In this document: positions 7,830 to 14,124 of the stretch, one piece after another
Numbering within the stretch: the stretch's first letter is position 1
Layout: the number at the start of each line of letters is the position of its first letter
Assembly (NCBI GenBank): GCA_003501385.1
Contig: DNPN01000152.1
Coordinates: forward strand, 1 to 17,430
From: Rhizobium sp.
GTDB lineage: Bacteria > Pseudomonadota > Alphaproteobacteria > Rhizobiales > Rhizobiaceae
Length of the DNA stretch: 17,430 nucleotides
Direction of reading: 5' to 3'
Translations under genes and position numbers: made by a program
The notes under the pieces: model-generated
What the model was told of the DNA's origin: nothing
The model's database searches: none
Seen by the model: only the letters and a program-made list of their open reading frames with translations

Positions 7830-9371
7830 TTATTTCTTGGAGCTGACATTCCAGAAGTAAGGCCATGGCGATGGATGAAAGCCCTCAAGCGTCTTGGCCT
7901 TGGCCGAAAGCGCATTGAAATCACCCACCTTGAACACCGGCGCATCCTCATAGAAGGTCTTCTGAATCTCCGCGAAAAGCTTCTGGCGCTTGGCTGGATC
8001 AGATTCGGCAATGAATGGCTCAATCGCCTTGGTCTTTTCCGGCGTTGACCACCAGCCGGGATAGCTATCCGACATCCAGCCATTCAGCACAGGCTCTGGC
8101 GGAAACGGGCCGTGGGTGATGAAAATATCCCAAAGGGCAGGATCAGCACGCCGTGTTGTCAGGGTTGCCCAGTCATAGATTTGCAGATCAACCTTGAAGC
8201 CTGCGGCTTTCAGATACTCGGCTGCCACCTGCGCCATTTTGTAGTGAAACTCATACTGGCGGCTGGTGAGAATGCGCACTGGCTTGCCATCATAGCCCGC
8301 CTCTTTCATCAACTTGGCGGCGGCCTCAGGGTCGCCACTGCCGTAACGGGCAATACCTTCCTTGGTGTGCCAAGCATAGCCCTCAGGATAAAGCGCACCA
8401 TCGACGGCAAAGAATTCCGGGTTGCCAAAGGCGGCCAGCAACATGTCCTGCGGGTTCAATGCCACCTGAACGGCATGGCGCAGGGTCTTGCTGGTCATGA
8501 TGCCCTGCTTGGTGTTCATCACAAACACAGGCGCACCATAGGGCTTCAACACCACAGGATCAGAGGCTTTCGAGCCTTTCAAGCGATCATAGCTCTCGGG
8601 TGCCAGCGAGTCTGTGTAGTCAAACTGACCGGAGACAGCCCCTTCAAGCCGAGTGTTGGCATCTGGCACAGGAATAAAGCGGATTTCATCCAGAATGGCT
8701 TTGCGCGCACCACCAAAGCCGTTCGCGGCATCGGTTCTCGATACATAGCCATCAAACCGCACCAGTTGGATATATTGGTCTGGCTTACGCTCTTTCAGCA
8801 TATAGGGACCGGTGCCGATGAATTTCGTCAAAGGATCGGCAATGGTGGATTTTGGAATGATCACGGCTGCGGAATTGTTGAACGCCAGCAGCGACAACAG
8901 CGGCGCATAGGGCTTTTTCAGCGTGATGCGAATGGCATTGTCGCCCTGCGCTGTTACCTTGTCGATATAGGCCACAACCTGTTTGCCGCGTGATGCCGTT
9001 GCAAGCCAACGCTCAATCGAGGCCACCACATCAGTGGAGGTCATCACCGAGCCATCATGAAATTTCACGCCAGCGCGCAAGGTGATGTCGTAGGTTTTGC
9101 CCTCATCGGTAATCGTGGGCATGGTCTCCGCCAGCAGCGGAATGACATTCCATTTATCATCGAAGGTAAACAGCGTTTCAAACATATGCTGTGTGGTCAT
9201 GCCTACCAGATCAGCCGTGGAGGCCATTGGGTCCAGTGTTGGCGGTTCCCCAATGGTGGCAACGTTGATGATTCCGCCTTTGTCCCTTGCCAAACCGTGA
9301 CCCGGTAAAAGCGCAAGCCCTGGTAAAAGTGCAAATGCCAGCGTTGCCAGCAATCCCAATTTGCATTTCAT
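7830..9371 (-). CDS. ABC transporter solute-binding protein, family 5 (DppA/OppA-like)
   Basis: A 513-residue periplasmic binding protein of the family that binds peptides, nickel or oligosaccharides. A Sec signal peptide is clear: KCK, a hydrophobic LGLLATLAFALLPGLALL core, and a likely cut after GHGLA near residue 28. There is no lipobox cysteine. Family features follow: IGEPPTLDPM (40-49), LAETMP, and the FHDGSVMTSTDVVASIERW segment. A strong ribosome site GGGGA stands 5 nt before the ATG. It is the first gene of the minus-strand operon. Family 5 proteins that bind cello- or xylo-oligosaccharides are known, and the next gene is a beta-glucosidase, so a glycoside ligand is plausible. A peptide ligand is not excluded. 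Confidence 0.94.
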   Translation of the reverse strand: MKCKLGLLATLAFALLPGLALLPGHGLARDKGGIINVATIGEPPTLDPMASTADLVGMTTQHMFETLFTFDDKWNVIPLLAETMPTITDEGKTYDITLRAGVKFHDGSVMTSTDVVASIERWLATASRGKQVVAYIDKVTAQGDNAIRITLKKPYAPLLSLLAFNNSAAVIIPKSTIADPLTKFIGTGPYMLKERKPDQYIQLVRFDGYVSRTDAANGFGGARKAILDEIRFIPVPDANTRLEGAVSGQFDYTDSLAPESYDRLKGSKASDPVVLKPYGAPVFVMNTKQGIMTSKTLRHAVQVALNPQDMLLAAFGNPEFFAVDGALYPEGYAWHTKEGIARYGSGDPEAAAKLMKEAGYDGKPVRILTSRQYEFHYKMAQVAAEYLKAAGFKVDLQIYDWATLTTRRADPALWDIFITHGPFPPEPVLNGWMSDSYPGWWSTPEKTKAIEPFIAESDPAKRQKLFAEIQKTFYEDAPVFKVGDFNALSAKAKTLEGFHPSPWPYFWNVSSKK

Positions 9372-9450
9372 GATGTTCCCCTTTTATTATTCTATAATTG
9401 CGTTATATAGATCATAACTAAAGAGTATCGAAACATCCCCGTCTGTCAAT
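9372..9450 (-). promoter_or_regulatory. Leader of the transport operon with candidate promoter and operator
   Basis: Read on the minus strand, a perfect TTGACA lies at 9450-9445, followed 16 nt later by a weak TACTCT. The -10 match is poor, so the promoter call is tentative. Between it and the start codon, 9392-9410 (plus strand CTATAATTGCGTTATATAG) is a dyad with 5-bp arms CTATA/TATAG. It shares CGTTATA with the iclR/PLP-enzyme intergenic region. This is a candidate IclR operator linking the two promoters. Confidence 0.35.
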
Positions 9451-9476
9451 GGCCGTTAGTGATGATGCACGAACTG

Positions 9477-9502
9477 AAAATAAAAAGCCGCGCTGCCCGC
9501 GG
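9477..9502 (-). terminator. Possible intrinsic terminator facing the operon leader
   Basis: On the minus strand CCGCG-GGCAG-CGCGG (9502-9488) is followed by CTTTTTATTTT. The stem is only 5 bp but all G/C. It would end a transcript arriving from the right, such as the broken AAA gene or the IS630 region. Read through the IS630 insertion site, the restored AAA frame meets a stop at 9535-9533, about 30 nt before this stem, which would suit its original terminator. Confidence 0.35.
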
Positions 9503-9688
9503 AAAATGCACCGTGAAAACAATGGATCCAGTTTAGGAAGGGATTGACCGTCTCTTTGTTAAATTTGGTTCGGAACTGACCCATCGGCACTGTAAACTTA
9601 GAGTCTGTCAGCGCTAAATTGAATCGTGTTCGGATTCCCTTTTGGTTGAATTTGTGATTCAAACTCATTGCTGGATTGGAGGCCAGCA

Positions 9689-10117
9689 ATGATGGTGCAT
9701 CCTCTTTCTCTTGATTTGCGCATGCGTATTGCAGCAGCTTTGAGTGACGGTATGACTGTTCGTGCAGCTGCGGTGCGATTTGGAGTATCGACGGCCACGG
9801 CAGTTCGGATAGGGCAGCGTGCCCGTTCGGGCAAAGGCTTGATGCCTGCGAAGATAGGCGGCTACGTCAAGCCGATCCTGAGGGGCGACGCAGCAGATGC
9901 GGTGCGTCAACGGCTTGTGGCCAAATCCGACTGGACGGTGCGTGCGCTGTCTGCGGATTTGAAAGCTGCGGGGATCAGCGTCTCTCACGACACGATTTGG
10001 CGCTTCCTGCGCAGCGAAGGCAAAACCTTTAAAAAAAACACTGGTGGCAAGCGAACAGGACAGGCCGAAGGTGGCCCGGTTCCGAGCACGCTGGAAGACC
10101 CATCAGCATCGACTTGA
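9689..10117 (+). CDS. IS630 transposase, N-terminal frame (orfA)
   Basis: This frame encodes the helix-turn-helix DNA-binding half of the transposase (142 residues from ATG 9689). GGAGG at 9678-9682 is 6 nt before the ATG, a clear ribosome site; a TTG at 9668 is not needed. The HTH segment reads LSDGMTVRAAAVRFGVS, and a second one lies near WTVRALSADLKAAGISVS. Family similarity stops at GKTFKK, just where a run of eight A's occurs (10031-10038). The remaining residues to 10117 are out of frame. A complete protein needs a switch into the frame of the next entry. Confidence 0.85.
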   Translation: MMVHPLSLDLRMRIAAALSDGMTVRAAAVRFGVSTATAVRIGQRARSGKGLMPAKIGGYVKPILRGDAADAVRQRLVAKSDWTVRALSADLKAAGISVSHDTIWRFLRSEGKTFKKNTGGKRTGQAEGGPVPSTLEDPSAST

Positions 10118-10637
10118 TCCCGATCGTCTTGTCTTCATTGATGAAACCTGGGTTAAGACCAATATGACGCGCACCTGCGGCTGGAGCCAGCGCGGAGAGC
10201 CTCTCATCGCAAAGGTGCCGCATGGCCACTGGAAAACACTGACCTTTCTGGCTGGCCTGCGCCGCGACAGCATTGTTGCACCGTGTGTTCTCGATGGTCC
10301 CATCAACAGCATTGCCTTTACGGCATGGGTCCAGCAATCCCTCGTTCCAACCCTCAAGCCTCGTGATATCGTCATTCTCGACAATCTGGGAAGCCACAAA
10401 GGCAAGCCTGTGCGCGATGCCATTCGCGATGTCGGGGCTCACCTCTTCTTCCTGCCACCCTACAGTCCTGATCTCAATCCTATTGAAATGATGTTTGCAA
10501 AACTCAAGCTCCTTGTCAGAAAAGCCGAAGAACGAACCGTCGAAACAACATGGAGACGCATTGGCCAACTCCTCACGGCATTCACACCACAAGAATGCTC
10601 AAACTATCTCAGCCATGCTGGGTATGGTTCAAACTAA
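10044..10637 (+). CDS. IS630 transposase, catalytic frame (orfB)
   Basis: This frame holds the DDE catalytic domain. Its three acidic residues are visible: the D of LVFIDETW, the D of VILDNLGSHKG, and the E of PPYSPDLNPIE. The nominal start is a GTG at 10044 in the middle of conserved sequence (VASEQDRPKVAR), so it is not an independent gene but the continuation of the previous frame. Joining the frames at the A8 tract (10031-10038) restores KKTLVASEQD. This needs one base fewer, or two more, in the message or a +1 ribosomal shift. Whether this is programmed or a disabling mutation is open. The stop TAA at 10635-10637 lies 13 bp inside the right end. Confidence 0.85.
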   Translation: MASEQDRPKVARFRARWKTHQHRLDPDRLVFIDETWVKTNMTRTCGWSQRGEPLIAKVPHGHWKTLTFLAGLRRDSIVAPCVLDGPINSIAFTAWVQQSLVPTLKPRDIVILDNLGSHKGKPVRDAIRDVGAHLFFLPPYSPDLNPIEMMFAKLKLLVRKAEERTVETTWRRIGQLLTAFTPQECSNYLSHAGYGSN

Positions 10638-10652
10638 ACCTGACAGACTCTA

Positions 10653-11066
10653 GAGCCAGCACGTCGGAAACGACAACCTCTCTGCCGTGACGACGTGCAA
10701 TCCGCCGCGCATTCTTAGCGACTTGGGCGATAGCCGCACCGGAATAGCCGCTCGTAGCCCTAACTGCGTCTTGAAGGCTTTCAATCGAACCAGGGGCTCG
10801 AGATTAAGGTGCATCAGCAACATCTGGGCACGCGCCGAGCTGTCCGGAAGACCGATTTCGATATGGCAATCCAAACGCCCCGGCCTGCGCAAGGCTGGAT
10901 CAAGATGATCCGGATAGTTCGAGGCCACAATCACAATGACACCATCGCGGGCATCGGAGCCGTCGAGTAATTCCAGCAGGGCAACCGAAAGGCATTCTGC
11001 AAGCGTCAATGTTCCCATTTCTTCCAAAGCCGCAAGGATTCGAATGCGATCACCAAGCGGTGCATC
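10653..11066 (-). pseudogene. AAA-family ATPase fragment, truncated at both ends and frameshifted
   Basis: The second half of an AAA ATPase core is recognisable on the minus strand. LLELLDGSDARDG is followed by IVIVASNYPD (sensor 1 region), LDPALRRPGRLD with the arginine-finger segment, then LPDSSARAQMLLMHL. Between about 10812 and 10795 the reading frame shifts. In the other frame the lid domain continues as RATSGYSGAAIAQVAKN and REVVVSDVLA, up to the IS630 border. Walker A and Walker B are absent. The stretch nearest IS66 (GDRIRILAALEEMGTLTLAEC) does not look like AAA sequence and may be a second, unrelated fragment joined on. The locus is bounded by IS630 on one side and by the IS66 end at 11067 on the other. 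It cannot yield a working ATPase. Confidence 0.75.
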
Positions 11067-11149
11067 GTAAGCGGCAAGCTGACCCCATCTGGCGTAGTTA
11101 GAGCGTGCGCCTGTATTGCAGATAGACGATTCACAAACTGTGAGCTTCT

Positions 11150-11536
11150 ATGTCTGCGCCTAGCTCTGGAACCAGAAACTTCCATATGATCGAGGCTGTC
11201 CCTGAGCGCTTGGAAGGCGCTCCAAGGCAGTTCCGCCGACGTTGGTCGGATGAATTCAAAGAACATGCTGTTGCAGAGGCGATGGAACCGGGTGCCAGTG
11301 TTTCAGCGATCGCACATCGCATTGGAATTCATCCATCGCAGCTATTTGGCTGGCGTCGCGATGCTCGGGAGCGACAGCAATCCGCGTCGTCCGGAGCCGC
11401 TGTTTGCACGCAAGCCGGTTCTGGCGGCTCACATTCAGTGATTGATGTTGTCATCGGCGATGTGGTTATCCGGGCCGGACCCGATGTTGACGCAGCGCAC
11501 CTGCAACGGGTGATCCGGGCGGTACTTTCAGCATGA
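11150..11536 (+). CDS. tnpA: IS66-family accessory protein TnpA (Orf1)
   Basis: A 128-residue protein with an N-terminal helix-turn-helix of the kind found in IS66 Orf1 (RRRWSDEFKEHAVAEAMEPG, then ASVSAIAHRIGIHPSQLFGW at about 40-70). A variable linker and a C-terminal tail follow (GPDVDAAHLQRVIRAVLSA), typical of the family. Its role is in IS66 transposition, presumably DNA binding. ATG 11150 lacks a clear ribosome site; ATG 11186 (MIEAVPERLEG) is an equal alternative and gives a family-typical start. Its stop overlaps the next gene by 4 bp (ATGA), as is usual in IS66. Confidence 0.88.
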   Translation: MSAPSSGTRNFHMIEAVPERLEGAPRQFRRRWSDEFKEHAVAEAMEPGASVSAIAHRIGIHPSQLFGWRRDARERQQSASSGAAVCTQAGSGGSHSVIDVVIGDVVIRAGPDVDAAHLQRVIRAVLSA

Positions 11537-11877
11537 TCCCGTCAGGCGTCAAAGTCTTCCTCGCGAGCCATCCAATCGACTTTCGTAAGGGGCCTGATAG
11601 CTTGCTGTCGTTAGTGCGCGATGCTGGCAGCGATCCGTTTAACGGAGCGCTCTATGTCTTCCGGGCGAAACGAGCAGACCGGATCAAGATTGTCTGGTGG
11701 GATGGCTCAGGCGTTTGCCTTTATGCAAAGCGGTTGGAAAAGGCGCAATTTTGCTGGCCGCGCATTGGTCACAACCGGGTCCAGCTCAACAATGCCCAGC
11801 TTCTGGCTTTGGTGGATGGAATGGACTGGAAACGCGTTCGATCAACACCGATCAAGCCACCCGAGATTGTTGGGTAA
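11533..11877 (+). CDS. tnpB: IS66-family accessory protein TnpB (Orf2)
   Basis: A 114-residue protein of the IS66 Orf2-like family, full length. It begins MIPSGVKVFLASHPIDFRKG and contains the conserved block DPFNGALYVFRAKRADRIKI, then WWDGSGVCLYAKRLEKAQF and a C-terminal VQLNNAQLLALVDGMDWKR. It is required for transposition in studied IS66 elements; its exact biochemical role is unsettled. It is translationally coupled to tnpA. The gap to tnpC is 178 bp, unusually long for this family, and holds two palindromes. Confidence 0.93.
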   Translation: MIPSGVKVFLASHPIDFRKGPDSLLSLVRDAGSDPFNGALYVFRAKRADRIKIVWWDGSGVCLYAKRLEKAQFCWPRIGHNRVQLNNAQLLALVDGMDWKRVRSTPIKPPEIVG

Positions 11878-11906
11878 AGCCCCTGCGACGAATTGAATCA
11901 TGCACC

Positions 11907-11949
11907 TAAAGCCTGTCGCAGTGAATAGGATTCACTGCGACAGGCTTTA
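11907..11949. repeat. Perfect 20-bp-stem palindrome inside IS66 (MITE-like)
   Basis: Bases 11907-11926 (TAAAGCCTGTCGCAGTGAAT) and 11930-11949 are perfect reverse complements around the 3-nt loop AGG. The unit begins and ends with TA. It has the same design as 3347-3389 (20-bp stem, 3-nt loop, TA ends, TGTC near the end). It lies in the tnpB-tnpC gap, so it either inserted into IS66 or serves as a hairpin separating tnpC expression from tnpAB. Confidence 0.75.
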
Positions 11950-11963
11950 TCTCTTATTTAGCC

Positions 11964-12008
11964 GCATGTACGTTATCGTTTTATTGAGGACAATAAAACG
12001 CGACATGC
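11964..12008. repeat. Second palindrome in the tnpB-tnpC gap
   Basis: A perfect 10-bp stem CGTTTTATTG (11977-11986) / CAATAAAACG (11991-12000) with the 4-nt loop AGGA is enclosed by GCATGT (11964-11969) and ACATGC (12003-12008). It follows 14 bp after the first palindrome. Its base composition (A/T-rich stem) differs from its neighbours. Function unknown. Confidence 0.6.
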
Positions 12009-12055
12009 TTTAAAACTACGGGCGGATCACGGCAAAATATGCTCTGATCATACGC

Positions 12056-12770
12056 ATGACGCGACCCGAGATAGAGTTCCCGGATGATGTAGAGGCACTC
12101 AAGGCCATGGTTCTTGCCATGACTGAGAAGGCCGCTCGCGTCGAGGCTTTGGAAAAGCAGGTCGACGATCTCGAGGCCCGAAATGCGGATGCCGATGAGC
12201 GCATCGAGCGGCTGACACAGATCCTGAAGCTTTTGACCGCGCGCGCTTCGGGCGGCGTTCAGAGAAACTTGCAGCGGCCAGTGTCGATGACGAGCAGCAT
12301 ACTTTTGTCTTTGAGGAGATCGAGACCGGCATTGCGGCGATCAGGGCCAAGGTTACGAGTGGCATCAACAAAGATGGCAAACGTCCACCGAGGCCACGCA
12401 AGGGCTTTGCGCCGCATCTGGAGCGTATCGAGGTGGTGATCGAGCCGGAAGACTTGCCGGAGCATGTGGGCAAGACAAAAATTCTGATCGGAGAAGACAT
12501 ATCCGAACGATTGGATGTCGTTGCAGCGAAGTTCCGTGTCATTGTCACGCGCCGTCCCAAATACGCTTTTAAGAACGAAGACGGCGTGATCCAGGCTGCG
12601 GCCCCGACACATATCATTGAGGCGGGCATTCCAACAGAAGCGCTTCTGGCTCAGATCGCCGTGTCCAAATATGCCGATGGGCTACCACTCTACCGGCAGG
12701 AAGCGATTTACGCCCGCGACAAGGTCGAACTTGACCGCAGGCTAATGGCTCAATGGATGGGAAAGCTGGG
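12056..12770 (+). pseudogene. tnpC: IS66-family transposase TnpC, frameshifted and truncated
   Basis: The N-terminal part of the IS66 transposase. It begins with a leucine-rich coiled coil (FPDDVEALKAMVLAMTEKAA, then VEALEKQVDDLEARNADADE, to about residue 62). Near 12237-12246, in a CCGCGCGCGC tract, one base appears missing. Past that point the other frame continues with RARFGRRSEKLAAASVDDEQ and the conserved GEDISERLDVVAAKFRVIVT and RRPKYAF segments, then PTEALLAQIAVSKYADGLPLY. The cysteines of the usual IS66 zinc finger are replaced here (EHVGKTKILIGED), as in one rhizobial subgroup. At about 12770 the sequence leaves IS66, and the DDE domain is absent. The last residues before the stop at 12837 belong to the neighbouring gene read in another frame. 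Confidence 0.85.
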
Positions 12771-13078
12771 TCAGATCCGCGAAGCGCCCAGATCTGTTGT
12801 TGTCGCAGGACTACCGCGACAGCTTTCTGCTTATTGAATTCAAACGCCCTTCTCATCCGATTTCTCGAAAAGATATCGCACAGGCTGAGCAGTATCGGGA
12901 TGACCTTTATCCAAAGCTGTCGTCGAGCAGTCATATGGAAATACTCATGGTTGACAAAGGCCGAGCGACGACGTTGAACACGCAGCACATGAACGAATCC
13001 ATAGTCATCAAGTCCTACGAGGCTCTTATTTCCGCCGCCCGTACGGAATTGAACTGGCTCATATCATCTCTTTCCTGA
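12770..13078 (+). pseudogene. C-terminal stub of a PD-(D/E)XK-type nuclease, cut by IS66
   Basis: About 100 residues of a gene whose 5' part is missing. Right after the IS66 breakpoint the frame reads KRPDLLLSQDYRDSFLLIEF, then KRPSH: a D followed by E-F-K at the spacing of the PD-(D/E)XK nuclease core. Next comes AQAEQYRDDL, a Q-x-x-x-Y motif as seen in RecB-type members. The C-terminus ends with ALISAARTELNWLISSLS. No start codon and no clear ribosome site exist in this frame; TTG 12797 is only an internal codon. The stop is 8 nt before the SIR2 gene, so the intact gene was probably the first gene of the SIR2-HerA operon. Such nuclease tails often cap larger proteins, for example with an N-terminal ATPase. 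What the lost part was cannot be told. Confidence 0.7.
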
Positions 13079-13086
13079 TCGAAGAC

Positions 13087-14112
13087 ATGGCAACGAAACT
13101 CATCGAACAGATCGCCAAGACAGCCCAAAACTGCGTTCAGCAGAATCCCGTGATTGTCCTTGGAAGCGGAGCATCCGCATCCTACGGCCTGCGTGGAATG
13201 GGTCCATTGGCCAAGCACCTCATCGATACTGTCGACGCGTCTATTGGTGAGGAGGAAGACGCATGGCTCCTTGTGCGAACAGCACTTTCTCAAGACGAAG
13301 GTCTTGAAGAAGCGTTGCTGAATAACTCGGTACCCGCGTCCCTCTTGGCGAAGATCATAAACCGTACATGGGAAGCGATTGCCGCCGACGATTTGAACTT
13401 GTTGTACAGAGCAAGCCGTCGAGAAACTGAATTTGCCTTGTCGAGATTGCTACAAGGCCTATTTCGTAGCACGCAGAAGGTCATCTCGATTGTCACGACG
13501 AATTATGACCGCGTGGCAGAATATTCAGTCGATCTTGCTGGCTACATGCATGAGACAGGTTTTTCACCGGGGTTGATACGTTCTCGCCAGCAAAGTGCTT
13601 TTGTCCCCTTTCTTGGCAATCAGGAGATACGCAGAGTCCGAATTTGGAAGGTTCATGGCTCGCTCGACTGGTTTTCAGACAAAGAGGATGTGCCGATATG
13701 TCTCCCTCTGACACCAACTGTCCCTGAAGGTTTCAGCCCATTGATTGTAACCCCTGGGACAAGCAAATACGAACGTACGCACGATGAACCATTTCGTTCG
13801 GCTATCCGGGGTGCGGATGCCGCGATCGGTGGCGCAAATGCTATTCTCTGCGTTGGATACGGATTTCGAGACAGACACATTCAGCCAAAAATCATTGAAC
13901 GTTGCCGTGGCGGCAACGTACCCATCATTGTGCTCGCGCGAACCTTAACCCCGGAAGCCCATGAATTTCTGAATAAGAGCGGTGGGCGTTCGTGGCTTGC
14001 CATGCAGATGCACGAGGGGAACACACGCGTGTTTTCACCAGAGCATCCGGACGGAGCTGACCTCGATGGGGACACGTGGTCTTTCGATGGATTCAATCGG
14101 TTGGTCTTCTAA
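13087..14112 (+). CDS. SIR2-domain protein of a SIR2-HerA defence system
   Basis: A 341-residue SIR2-like protein. The NAD-binding fold is marked by VIVLGSGASASYG (23-34), TTNYD (137-141, N139) and KVHGSLDW (188-195) with H190 as the likely catalytic histidine. The C-terminal LCVGYGFRDRHIQP closes the Rossmann part, as in prokaryotic defence SIR2s. In SIR2-HerA (Nezha) systems the SIR2 subunit degrades NAD+ in a large complex with hexameric HerA, giving abortive phage resistance; that role is inferred here from family and gene pairing. It lies 8 nt after the nuclease stub and 12 nt before herA. The ribosome site before ATG 13087 is weak, so translation may have been coupled to the now-broken upstream gene. 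Cysteines of deacetylase-type zinc sites are not seen, which argues against a classical sirtuin deacetylase. Confidence 0.9.
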   Translation: MATKLIEQIAKTAQNCVQQNPVIVLGSGASASYGLRGMGPLAKHLIDTVDASIGEEEDAWLLVRTALSQDEGLEEALLNNSVPASLLAKIINRTWEAIAADDLNLLYRASRRETEFALSRLLQGLFRSTQKVISIVTTNYDRVAEYSVDLAGYMHETGFSPGLIRSRQQSAFVPFLGNQEIRRVRIWKVHGSLDWFSDKEDVPICLPLTPTVPEGFSPLIVTPGTSKYERTHDEPFRSAIRGADAAIGGANAILCVGYGFRDRHIQPKIIERCRGGNVPIIVLARTLTPEAHEFLNKSGGRSWLAMQMHEGNTRVFSPEHPDGADLDGDTWSFDGFNRLVF

Positions 14113-14124
14113 AGGGGAAAGAGG

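Larger units (their letters stand above)
9601..10650 (+). mobile_element. IS630-family insertion sequence, complete
   Basis: A 1050-bp element bounded on both sides by TA (9599-9600 and 10651-10652), the target duplication expected for IS630/Tc1-mariner elements. Both ends start GAGTCTGTCAG, perfect over 11 bp. Similarity continues imperfectly for about 25 bp, with TTGAA in both arms. It holds one transposase in two overlapping frames. It is inserted next to, or in the last codons of, an AAA ATPase gene on the opposite strand: the right flank reads back into that gene's C-terminal end. Confidence 0.9.
11067..12770 (+). mobile_element. IS66-family element, right part deleted
   Basis: The left end at 11067 begins GTAAGCGGC, the typical IS66 start. 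The three-gene order tnpA-tnpB-tnpC follows. The third gene is cut near 12770, just after MAQWMGKLG, so the whole catalytic DDE domain and the right inverted repeat are lost. Beyond the cut the sequence is that of a nuclease-like gene. No 8-bp target duplication can be tested, because the right end is missing. The element could move only with help in trans and a second end. Confidence 0.82.

Noticed and set aside
8112..8993. Plus-strand open frame of 293 codons opposite the solute-binding protein
   Set aside because: Antisense to a well-supported family-5 binding protein; no domain and no ribosome site.
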